From Lachnoclostridium sp. UBA7122 (GTDB taxonomy: Bacteria; Bacillota; Clostridia; Lachnospirales; Lachnospiraceae), in assembly GCA_002493085.1 (NCBI GenBank), contig DKXQ01000137.1:1-36694 (forward strand): 36,694 bases of DNA, written 5' to 3'. This document shows, piece after piece, positions 7,252 through 15,013 of this stretch. The first letter of the stretch is position 1, and every line of letters begins with the position of its first letter. The position numbers were made by a program, and so were the translations under genes. The notes beneath the pieces are model-generated. The model was given only the letters and a program-made list of their open reading frames with translations. It was not told the DNA's origin and did no database searches.

Positions 7252-8130
7252 TTATATTCCCTCTATTATTTCTGGCACAAGTCCTGCAAGGTTATTTTCT
7301 TTGATTATGTAATCATCAATACTGGCAGGTATCCCTACACCAGGCTTTATAGTTATTTTTATTGTATTATGTACTTTTGCTGAAGAATACTGACCTGTTT
7401 TATTATTGTGTCTCCACCAGTAAAGCCTGACTACTTCCATACTTCCATCTGGGCGGGCAGCAGAGGCATCATTAACAAATAGCGTCCTTAAAGCTTCTTT
7501 TATTTTTTCTGCATCTTCGTCAGAAAATCCTGTTTTTTCTGCAAGCTGTACATTAATTGAACCCTTAACTACATATAGCCCAAATGACACCATATGTTTT
7601 GTGCCCATAGTATCAGAGGTTTTCTTTCCGTCAGCAGCAGGTTCTGAGTTTACACTTTTAGTTATTTGTATAGACGAAATATCAACAGGGGATACACTTA
7701 ATGCCTGATGGAGTGTGACAGGACCTCTGACTCCGACAGAAACTCCCTTTTCTTTATCAGTTTTTTTATTGTTTTTTTCTTTTAGTGATTTAAATGCAAA
7801 AACCTGTCCAAAACTTCTTACATCTATCCATTTTTCACATGCCATTTTTGCATAATCGTCTTTATTCTGGTATCCAGTTATATTTGCAGAAGCTCTTTCA
7901 CTAAGACTTGTCATGCCATCAATACTACGTTCTGCTGACTGCACAAAAATATTTTCTCCCATATCCTGCAGCCTGTTTCTAATCTTTCTCTTGATACAAA
8001 CATCTGATATCTCTCCATGGCCACTGTAGGTTGTTCTTGGTACATTTCCATTCAAAGGATCACCGTTTGGATTTGCATTAGAAACTGTACAAAGCATTAT
8101 AAAATCAATTTTATTAGTAAGAATTGCCAT
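7252..8130 (-). CDS. cas7: Type I-C Cascade backbone protein Cas7
   Basis: Csd2/Cas7c, the RAMP subunit that polymerises along the crRNA spacer to form the backbone of the I-C interference complex. It is 292 residues, usual for the family. The N-terminal motif FIMLCTVSNANPNGDPLNGN is the family hallmark. Further typical elements are DVCIKRKIRNRL, the region DVRSFGQVFAF, and GVRGPVTLHQALSVSPVDI. AAAGGAGG lies 8 nt upstream of the ATG, and the cas8c stop codon directly abuts the start, so the two are translationally coupled. No damage is visible. Confidence 0.95.
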   Translation of the reverse strand: MAILTNKIDFIMLCTVSNANPNGDPLNGNVPRTTYSGHGEISDVCIKRKIRNRLQDMGENIFVQSAERSIDGMTSLSERASANITGYQNKDDYAKMACEKWIDVRSFGQVFAFKSLKEKNNKKTDKEKGVSVGVRGPVTLHQALSVSPVDISSIQITKSVNSEPAADGKKTSDTMGTKHMVSFGLYVVKGSINVQLAEKTGFSDEDAEKIKEALRTLFVNDASAARPDGSMEVVRLYWWRHNNKTGQYSSAKVHNTIKITIKPGVGIPASIDDYIIKENNLAGLVPEIIEGI

Positions 8131-9993
8131 TTATTTATCCTCCTTTGATTTTGTATACATCTCTTTTCTCTGTAAATAGTATCCAATAAGATACCCTTCA
8201 TCTAAAGGTAAATTAAGCTTCTCTTTATCATCTGTTTCAAATAAAGCAACTATATCTGAAATAAGCTTTTTATAATAAGTTTCATTTTGGACTCCACTCT
8301 GCTTATAATATGGAATAAGCTTGCTCCTAATAAGCATCCATGTATGCATTGGGTGGTTTACAAATGCTGGCTGTAATCTAGCTGCATTTGTCATGCGTGC
8401 TGTATCTTTGGTATATGTTCTTTCCTCAATAATTTCAGCAATAGCAAGAAGCCGTCCAAATAAATAACTTCTGTCTGTTTTATTCTTATCAAGTTTCATT
8501 GTAAATTTCACCTCCTTATTATAGCTGTTGTAATATTTAGCAATCAATGCACAGGCTGTCGAAAGCGTTTCCTGATAATTATACCATTTCTGGTATTTCT
8601 GTGGATTTGATGCTTTTATAAACAGTGCATGAACGATATCATAAGGTACATTTTTGCCATCTGCGATACAATACATTATTCTCTGTACCTGCTGTTTTAA
8701 AATTTTGCTGTCAAGTTCCAGGAAATTTTTTCTTTCTACACCAAAAGCACAGTAGATAATTCTTATCGTATTTGGGGTTTTTACAGAATCTGCTATTTTT
8801 CCGTCAGAGTTTTTCTTTTTAAAATACCACTGGCAGGTTTCTAACCAGTTTTGTATGCGGTCTAAAAAATCTCTTGCCCCAAATTCATTATAATAAGTTA
8901 TAGAAAGCCTTCCTGTTGTTGCTGCATCAAGAGACATAAGGACAATTATATCATTTTCAGTAAAATTTGCTTTTTTTCCAAAAAACAATTTTTTTATTTC
9001 TTCCTTATATTCTGTATGAGAATTATAGTCTGTTTCATTATTATCATCTAACTGTAAATTTACTGGATTGTCTACTTTTTTTACTTCGGGACACCAGCAT
9101 ACATATGTTCTTTTTTCTTTTTTACCCACAGAATAACCTTGTGTTTTTATAAGCCACGAAAGTGCAATATGAGCTTTCTGGGTAGCTTCATAACTTACTG
9201 TACAAGCTTCCCGCCAATGAATAAATCTTCCCATGTATGTAAAATTTGTATTATCTTCTGCGGAAATAAGCTTCGCACTATATGATGAAGCTACTATTCC
9301 TTTTGGATGTTTGACACATATCAGCGCCTCTTTTCCACTCTCATAACATTTATCTTTTTCTCCTGTTTTTTTAGAAAGATAATATTTTGTATAATTACTA
9401 AAAAGTTTTTTATCTTTCCAACAGGCGGATTCACTCCCATCATCACTTAATACCCTGAATCTGGCAATAGAATCTTCATATGTCTTTCCATTAATTTTTT
9501 TTGACATAAACTTTGAATTGGCATCAAGTTCCACAACTTTGTCTGACACAAGGTCTGCTATTACCGTTTTCTTTTTAAGATATGTGTAAATAGCCTTTAT
9601 CTTTGGATTTACATTTTCAGATTCTGCCCATTCTTGCAGTTGTGTAATATACTTATCAAATTTTTCACCAGCTTTTTTAATCTCTTTTTCATTTGTAACA
9701 TAAACAGAATAATCACCTGCGATATAAGACAATGAATCAGAAAGAGGATATGGTGCAATATTTGAAGTTTTAGATGCAGAGTCCTCAGTAACAGGTATTA
9801 TAACCTCACAATCTTCTTTATCAACTGTTTTAGCCTCTCTAAAACAGCCCTCACTATCAATTACTATTTCAATTTGTGACCTTACAGTTATATGAGCGAT
9901 AGCTGGAACATCTGGAAGATCGTTTTTTTCAATAAAATTGTCATTTGCCATAAGGTTGTCATATGTTTTTACAAGTGTAGTCATCCATGACAT
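8131..9993 (-). CDS. cas8c: Type I-C Cascade large subunit Cas8c
   Basis: Csd1/Cas8c, the large subunit that recognises the PAM and, through an internally translated C-terminal fragment, also supplies the small subunit (Cas11c) in studied I-C systems. The protein is about 620 residues with the typical start MSWMTTLVKTYDNL, the block FTENDIIVLMSLDAATTGRLS in the middle and a helical C-terminal part (DTARMTNAARLQPAFVNHP). I place the start at 9993 because AGGAGG lies 12 nt before it. The ATG at 10005 overlaps the cas5 stop and has no spacing to the AGGAGG, and the one at 10029 lies deep inside cas5. On the minus strand an AAGGAGG near 8511-8517 precedes ATG at 8500 (MKLDKNKTDRSYLFGRL), a good candidate internal start for Cas11c. 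Confidence 0.93.
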   Translation of the reverse strand: MSWMTTLVKTYDNLMANDNFIEKNDLPDVPAIAHITVRSQIEIVIDSEGCFREAKTVDKEDCEVIIPVTEDSASKTSNIAPYPLSDSLSYIAGDYSVYVTNEKEIKKAGEKFDKYITQLQEWAESENVNPKIKAIYTYLKKKTVIADLVSDKVVELDANSKFMSKKINGKTYEDSIARFRVLSDDGSESACWKDKKLFSNYTKYYLSKKTGEKDKCYESGKEALICVKHPKGIVASSYSAKLISAEDNTNFTYMGRFIHWREACTVSYEATQKAHIALSWLIKTQGYSVGKKEKRTYVCWCPEVKKVDNPVNLQLDDNNETDYNSHTEYKEEIKKLFFGKKANFTENDIIVLMSLDAATTGRLSITYYNEFGARDFLDRIQNWLETCQWYFKKKNSDGKIADSVKTPNTIRIIYCAFGVERKNFLELDSKILKQQVQRIMYCIADGKNVPYDIVHALFIKASNPQKYQKWYNYQETLSTACALIAKYYNSYNKEVKFTMKLDKNKTDRSYLFGRLLAIAEIIEERTYTKDTARMTNAARLQPAFVNHPMHTWMLIRSKLIPYYKQSGVQNETYYKKLISDIVALFETDDKEKLNLPLDEGYLIGYYLQRKEMYTKSKEDK

Positions 9994-9997
9994 ATTT

Positions 9998-10777
9998 TTA
10001 TTCATCCTCCTTTTCCAATTTTTCTGCAAACTGTATATTATTTAATTCTTCTTTAAACAGCTTTATTGGCATTTCATGCAGTGGTCTTTGTATACAGCTT
10101 CCATATACGAAACTAAGTTCTGAAATCATTTTACTATCATTTTTTTTGCTGTCATTAGTATTAGTAAAATAAATCACTCCATTTTTCATAATAGTACGCT
10201 TTAAACGCACTGTCATCCTTCCTTTTGTTTGCTCATTGTAGGCCTCATCAGCATATGTAATTCCATGGTACAATATGCCAAAATCAAGTTCATTAACTTG
10301 GTCATAAGCACCATTACCATCATCAAATGCAGTTGGTCCGATATATCCCTGGCACTCTCTTGTACCTAAAAAAATATCCCGTCTGCCTCCTTTTTCAATC
10401 ATACGTTTTGCAATATTATGATGCTTGTGTTCATTTCTATCATTTACCAATTCAGGACGGTTTTCATTCCATATAAAATGAGCTTTTACTTTATAGTGCA
10501 CATCTTTTAAATATGTATAATATGATAAATCATTTTTATCTGATGAATATCTTATAGGACGGATGCCTTTTGTTTCTGTCTGTATAGGATTAATTATCCT
10601 TACTTTATCTATAATCCATATCAATGTTGGCTTCCAATATATGCTATGAAGTATTCCTTTAAGCGCCTCATAAGTTGGAATCTGGTAAGAAAACTTTTCT
10701 CCTCCTACTCTTGTTATTGGGTCAGAAAACAAAGCATAACTGCCCCATACCCCGAATTCCACTGAATTTCTATGCAT
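9998..10777 (-). CDS. cas5c: Type I-C Cas5 crRNA endonuclease
   Basis: Cas5c (Cas5d) is the RAMP protein that replaces Cas6 in I-C systems. It cuts pre-crRNA in the repeat and stays bound to the 5' handle. It is 259 residues. The N-terminal VEFGVWGSYALFSDP and the glycine-containing ALKGILHSIYWKP segment are characteristic. Tyr36 and the Lys118-His119 pair (RNEHKHHNIAKRM) match the catalytic Tyr/Lys/His triad known for the family. AAAGGAGG sits 7 nt before the ATG. It follows cas3 by about 60 nt in the same operon. Processing of the remaining 28-spacer array should be possible. Confidence 0.95.
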   Translation of the reverse strand: MHRNSVEFGVWGSYALFSDPITRVGGEKFSYQIPTYEALKGILHSIYWKPTLIWIIDKVRIINPIQTETKGIRPIRYSSDKNDLSYYTYLKDVHYKVKAHFIWNENRPELVNDRNEHKHHNIAKRMIEKGGRRDIFLGTRECQGYIGPTAFDDGNGAYDQVNELDFGILYHGITYADEAYNEQTKGRMTVRLKRTIMKNGVIYFTNTNDSKKNDSKMISELSFVYGSCIQRPLHEMPIKLFKEELNNIQFAEKLEKEDE

Positions 10778-10838
10778 TTAATATTTCCTCCTTTCAGTAA
10801 CTACAATATATTATTCCAGCCAGTATTGCTTATATTTC

Positions 10839-13259
10839 TTAAAATATATCATTATGTACTATTTCAAGCCCTGTCTTTCTATTATAACAGCAAGAATTCA
10901 ATGAATATATATTGTTATTGCCATACGTCTGCAACATTCCGTCCTGCATAAGCTTATCAAGCTGGTATTTAAACACTGATACCGTATATGGCTTTGCCTT
11001 TTGAATAATGCTCTTTAAGAAAGCAATATCAAAACATGCCCTCTCTGAATTAAGGTTTGCAATAAGTTCTTTTGCTTTTTTATTATAAGGAACAATAATT
11101 TCAAAACTTTCATTATCAAAAACCTCAAAAAGTTCTCCTGCTGTTTTAAAAGCCTGTCTTATTAAATATTGCTGGTCATTACTGGAAAAAATACTATTTG
11201 AAGCGAGCAGGTCAAATAAGTTTGTTTTCAGTGGTTTTTTAACTGGGTATGCAAAGCTTTTTTTTACATCTGAATCATTAAATAACATGCTGTAATACTT
11301 TTTAATAGATTTTTCACTTAAAATATTATTATCAAAATTTTCTGGATTTTTGTTATATATATATAGAAAATCCATTGTACTGTTCTGGGAATTTTGTATA
11401 TCCTTTAAATATGTAAGTTTTTCTTCATTCAGTCTTACCATATATACGTTACAAATATGGCCATAATCAAAGCTTCTGTTGCATCTTCCTGCTGACTGTG
11501 CAAGATTATCAAGGCCAGCACGTATTCTAATAAGTGTTTCAAATGAAAAATCTACACCAGCCTCTACTATCTGGCTTGAAACACAAATAATTTTAATATG
11601 CTTTTTCAGAAAATAATTTATCATTTTAAGTATAATTTGTCTGTGTTTTATGCACATATTTGCTGTGAGGCAAAAAATCTTATACTCTTTATCTGACATA
11701 TTCACTATCTCTTTAAATATGCTTTCTGCACTGCTTTTAGTGTTGCATATTATTAGGAGATTTTCACTTTCCTTCATAAGTTCCATTGAAAAACCACACA
11801 ATTGTTCCACAGACATAGAAATATCTGTTTTATCAATTATTTTAGTCCGTTTAAATGCCTTTTCTATTTGTTTATCTGTTTTAACAATATTACAGTTTTC
11901 AGAATATCTAAGCATATAATTTGTCTTTTCAAAACAAGGCTGGGTGGCTGAACATAGAATTATTCTGCAGCCACAATAATAAGCAAGAAAATTCAGGGCA
12001 TTATTGAACATATATAGCATTTTAAGAGGAACTGTCTGCACTTCATCAATAATTATAACAGAATTGACCAGTGCGTTCATACGCCTCACAGACTGTGTTC
12101 TCCCAGAAAAAAGTGTATCAAGAAATTGTACTAGAGTTGTAACTATAATTGCATTACTCCAGTTTTCGCAAATAAGTTCATATTTATCAAGTTCATCCTT
12201 TGTCATATTTTCTTTAATAATATTGCTATGATGTTCTGTAACTAAGTCTTTATCAAGAAAATATTCCTTTATCACCTTTACATTCTGGTCAATTATAGAC
12301 AAAAGTGGCAACACATAAATAATGTGGCTAACCTTCCCATTTACAGCTGTTGAAAGAGCTGTTCTTAAAGATGTAAGAGTTTTTCCAGCACCTGTTGGAA
12401 TATTTAATCTGAATATTCCGCCATTTTGCATATTTTTTGCAAATTCTGCTGCCTGGCAGGATATATCTTTTCTTATTTGATTTATCTTAGTATTACAAGT
12501 AAACTTCTGCAAACACCCTTCCATATATTCTAATTGTTTTTTCCAGAAAAGCCTGTCTGTTATATAATTTCTATCATGCTCTTTATTAGCCATAAATTCA
12601 TATGTGTTTTTACGATCGGCATCAATAAGTGCAGACAGTAACATTCTTGCAAACATACCTAGTAAAAAATTATAAGATGTTTTAATATTATCCATTGTAC
12701 TAAAATAGCCTTTTTTACAATATAAAAGTATTTTATTATAAAATACCTTTACTTCATTACATGCTTGTGAAAAAATATCGCAAAGCCTGTCTTCACTTAT
12801 ACAGTTTTCAAAAAACCTCTGCATAGATAAATAATATGTGTCATTATTTTTTGCATAATCCAGGCGGTGGTTAAAACCATTTTTTTTGTCAAGGTTATTT
12901 ATATCAAAAAGTCCATGGTGGCTTCCAGTTGCAAAAGCTGCAAGTTCCGAAGTTAACCCCTCATATGGACCTATAGAATGAAACTTATTTAATGTATATG
13001 CAACTGCTGCAAAAGTATGGTTTACAGAACCTTTGTGGTATTTTTCACCACTTATGGGTTTTATTATATATTCTTGAAATTCATCTGAATACTTTCCTGC
13101 ATCATGTATGATTCCGATATAATAACCTAGTTTTCCAAGCCCCAGAACATTTAATGTTTTACTACAATATTCTGCAGTTTCCTTGCAATGTTCAGATACA
13201 GTCTGTATATCCATATTTTCTCTAATATGGGCAACGAATTGTTTAATTTCTTTATGCAT
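10839..13259 (-). CDS. cas3: Cas3 HD nuclease-helicase
   Basis: Cas3 is recruited to Cascade-bound DNA, unwinds it 3'-5' with ATP and degrades it through its HD domain. It is 806 residues. HD domain: His52-Asp53 in HDAGKYSDEF, His71, and SHHGLFDI near 113-120. Helicase: Walker A TGAGKTLTS at about 289-297, Walker B as DEVQ at 405-408, SAT at 437-439, motif VI QSAGRCNR at 588-595. It appears intact. Codons 572-583 (11512-11547) are the protospacer of the orphan spacer at the end of the array. First gene of the cas operon; the ATG has only a weak AAAGG-type ribosome site. Confidence 0.95.
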   Translation of the reverse strand: MHKEIKQFVAHIRENMDIQTVSEHCKETAEYCSKTLNVLGLGKLGYYIGIIHDAGKYSDEFQEYIIKPISGEKYHKGSVNHTFAAVAYTLNKFHSIGPYEGLTSELAAFATGSHHGLFDINNLDKKNGFNHRLDYAKNNDTYYLSMQRFFENCISEDRLCDIFSQACNEVKVFYNKILLYCKKGYFSTMDNIKTSYNFLLGMFARMLLSALIDADRKNTYEFMANKEHDRNYITDRLFWKKQLEYMEGCLQKFTCNTKINQIRKDISCQAAEFAKNMQNGGIFRLNIPTGAGKTLTSLRTALSTAVNGKVSHIIYVLPLLSIIDQNVKVIKEYFLDKDLVTEHHSNIIKENMTKDELDKYELICENWSNAIIVTTLVQFLDTLFSGRTQSVRRMNALVNSVIIIDEVQTVPLKMLYMFNNALNFLAYYCGCRIILCSATQPCFEKTNYMLRYSENCNIVKTDKQIEKAFKRTKIIDKTDISMSVEQLCGFSMELMKESENLLIICNTKSSAESIFKEIVNMSDKEYKIFCLTANMCIKHRQIILKMINYFLKKHIKIICVSSQIVEAGVDFSFETLIRIRAGLDNLAQSAGRCNRSFDYGHICNVYMVRLNEEKLTYLKDIQNSQNSTMDFLYIYNKNPENFDNNILSEKSIKKYYSMLFNDSDVKKSFAYPVKKPLKTNLFDLLASNSIFSSNDQQYLIRQAFKTAGELFEVFDNESFEIIVPYNKKAKELIANLNSERACFDIAFLKSIIQKAKPYTVSVFKYQLDKLMQDGMLQTYGNNNIYSLNSCCYNRKTGLEIVHNDIF

Positions 13260-13323
13260 TGTTATTATTACCTTTTCTTATTGGTGTATTACTATAGTTT
13301 AAATATTATTATATTTAATGATT

Positions 13324-13352
13324 ATATTAACATATATGCAGAACAAATTCAA
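13324..13352 (-). promoter_or_regulatory. Putative promoter of the cas operon
   Basis: On the minus strand TTGAAT (13352-13347), 17 nt, then TAATAT (13329-13324); TATAAT at 13326-13321 is an alternative -10 with longer spacing. The start point would lie about 55 nt before the cas3 ATG. The -35 sits inside one copy of the 15-bp direct repeat. With the leader lost, this promoter would also drive the CRISPR array. Confidence 0.45.
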
Positions 13353-13388
13353 CAAAAAGCTCACTTTTATGTGCAAATTCAACAAAAA
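13344..13388. repeat. 15-bp direct repeat, 30-bp period, upstream of cas3
   Basis: CAAATTCAACAAAAA occurs at 13344-13358 and again, exactly, at 13374-13388. The period of 30 bp (about three helical turns) puts both copies on the same DNA face, and the proximal copy covers the putative cas -35. This arrangement is typical of an operator for a dimeric or cooperative regulator. No regulator gene lies in the locus. Confidence 0.6.
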
Positions 13389-13460
13389 CTATTATTTATA
13401 GTACAATTAACTTTGGTGTTAAAAATATTTCGCCTGAATTTATGTATTTTAGAAAAATAC

Positions 13461-13490
13461 TTGATTTTTGTGCCATTATAAATATATAAT
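13461..13490 (+). promoter_or_regulatory. Putative sigma-A promoter of the DNA methyltransferase
   Basis: TTGATT at 13461-13466, 18 nt, TATAAT at 13485-13490. It lies 35 nt upstream of the chosen ATG and diverges from the cas promoter. If used, it excludes the upstream GTG at 13493 as start. Confidence 0.6.
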
Positions 13491-13525
13491 AAGTGGTAAG
13501 TATATCTGAGAGGAAAAGTAAAAAT

Positions 13526-14920
13526 ATGAATAGCAGTCTTATCCAAAGAATGAAAAAAGAACATTTTCGTCTTGTAAGCATAGACTTATTTTCTGGACCA
13601 GGTGGACTGTGTACAGGCTTTAAATGGGCAGGAATTTTACCTCTTATAGCTGTTGAATGGACAGATACCACAGCAGAAACATATTCAATTACCCATAATG
13701 CCAAAGTGTTTGAGCTTGCCAGATATTTTAATGGCACAGAGACTGATGAAGATTATTTAAAATTGTTTATGTGTGAAAGTACACAGACATTATTAATTCA
13801 TGGGGATATTAATCTTATCAGCAGTGCAATGGTAAAAAACTTTTTAAAGGCGCGCTATGGCATAGATTCAGTTAATGAAACCGTAGATATTGTATCCGGA
13901 GGAGCTCCTTGCGAAAGTTTCAGCATTGCTGGTACAAGAATTCCAGGTGATAAGCGTGATGATTTGTTTAGCAATATTATTAGAATTGCCAAAACAGTTA
14001 ATACAAAAACCATACTTTTTGAAAATGTAAAAGGGATGTTTTCTAAGGCAAAAGATGGTGTTAAGGGCGCAATTTTCAAATATATCTGTGATACATTTGA
14101 AAGCAGGGATTTGCTGCCTGCATATAAACTGGTTTCAAGAGAGCAGAATGAAATATTGCTTAAGGCTTGTGACTACGGAGTGCCTCAGGCAAGGGAAAGG
14201 CTTTTTCTTGTTGCTATAAGACAGGATTTTACTAATGTGGATTTTACATATCCTTTAAAAACCCACGGACCAGGATGCAAAAACCCATTTGTGACAGCAG
14301 GGGATGCCATTCTTGACCTGGAGCCTGTGGAAGCAGGAGTGGAATCAACACAATATACACCATTAAAACACTTTAAAAGTGCCGGCCAGAAGTGGTTTAT
14401 TTCTATTATGCGCGGACAATACTCTGATAGCAGCATGAATACATCTGTACCAGGACATCTGCTTGAAAAAGGACTATTTAATGACAACAGCATAAGCTGT
14501 CATAAAGGACCAGGACACAGAAAAAAGAAACTGGAATTGTTAGCTCTCATCAAAGAGAGAGAGAGTATGTATTCAACATTTAATACATTAACAGAGACAG
14601 GAGAAATAAGTAAATACAGGCATTTATTTCCAAAGACCATTTATGGAAGCAGAAATAGAAGATTATTAGATGATAAACCAAGTTTTACTGTAACATCACA
14701 TTGTTTAGATGAGATACTACATCCATATATAAACCGTGCCATTACTCCACGTGAAGCAGCAAGACTGCAAAGCTTTCCAGACTGGTACCAGTTTGCAGGA
14801 CCATATGTTGCATTTCACAGTGCTAAAGAGCAGGATAAATATGAACAGATTGGGGATGCTATTCCTCCACTGCTTGGATTTGCAATTGGAAAAGAATTTG
14901 TTAAAGCATTAGTTAAATAA
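13526..14920 (+). CDS. Orphan DNA (cytosine-5-)-methyltransferase
   Basis: AdoMet-dependent C5-cytosine methyltransferase of 464 residues with the canonical motif order. Motif I is IDLFSGPGGLCTGF (about 19-32). Motif IV is GGAPCESFS with catalytic Cys129. Motif VI is FENVKGM (Glu166-Asn167-Val168), and motif VIII is QARERLFLVA (221-230). The target-recognition region is about 250-390, with motif IX ITPREAARLQSFPDW and motif X QIGDAIPPLLG near the C terminus. ATG 13526 is preferred over GTG 13493 because AGAGGAAAAG lies 8 nt before it and the -10 hexamer ends just before 13493. No restriction endonuclease, Vsr or specificity gene is adjacent. Candidate roles are self-modification against invading nucleases, phage-derived protection or regulation; the recognition sequence is unknown. 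Confidence 0.9.
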   Translation: MNSSLIQRMKKEHFRLVSIDLFSGPGGLCTGFKWAGILPLIAVEWTDTTAETYSITHNAKVFELARYFNGTETDEDYLKLFMCESTQTLLIHGDINLISSAMVKNFLKARYGIDSVNETVDIVSGGAPCESFSIAGTRIPGDKRDDLFSNIIRIAKTVNTKTILFENVKGMFSKAKDGVKGAIFKYICDTFESRDLLPAYKLVSREQNEILLKACDYGVPQARERLFLVAIRQDFTNVDFTYPLKTHGPGCKNPFVTAGDAILDLEPVEAGVESTQYTPLKHFKSAGQKWFISIMRGQYSDSSMNTSVPGHLLEKGLFNDNSISCHKGPGHRKKKLELLALIKERESMYSTFNTLTETGEISKYRHLFPKTIYGSRNRRLLDDKPSFTVTSHCLDEILHPYINRAITPREAARLQSFPDWYQFAGPYVAFHSAKEQDKYEQIGDAIPPLLGFAIGKEFVKALVK

Positions 14921-14947
14921 GCTGCTTTCATTTATATAAATAACATT

Positions 14948-14977
14948 GGCACAGCGGCAAAAATGCCATACTGCGCC
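14948..14977. terminator. Hairpin between convergent methyltransferase and malQ genes
   Basis: GGCACAGCGGC (14948-14958) pairs with GCCATACTGCGCC (14965-14977) with mismatches, loop AAAAAT. It lies in the only gap between two convergent genes, so it probably serves as a shared 3' end. The T-run is poor on the + strand. Confidence 0.4.
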
Positions 14978-15013
14978 AAAAAACTACTAATTTGATATTA
15001 TATTATTTTCCGC

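Noticed and set aside
8967..9152. Small + strand frames inside cas8c, cas3 and other minus-strand genes
   Set aside because: They are low-complexity shadows of A+T-rich coding sequence on the other strand, with no ribosome sites or recognisable domains.
10005..10029. Longer Cas8c N-terminus
   Set aside because: These in-frame ATGs overlap the end of cas5, and the AGGAGG is placed for the ATG at 9993, where family similarity also begins.
13344..13388. Mini-CRISPR or CreA-like guide upstream of cas3
   Set aside because: The two 15-bp copies share only a short TTGAA core with the CRISPR repeat and lack its hairpin, so calling them repeat-derived is not supported.
13493..13525. GTG start for the DNA methyltransferase
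   Set aside because: It lies directly after the probable -10 hexamer and has no ribosome site; ATG 13526 has both suitable spacing and a GAGGAAAAG site.
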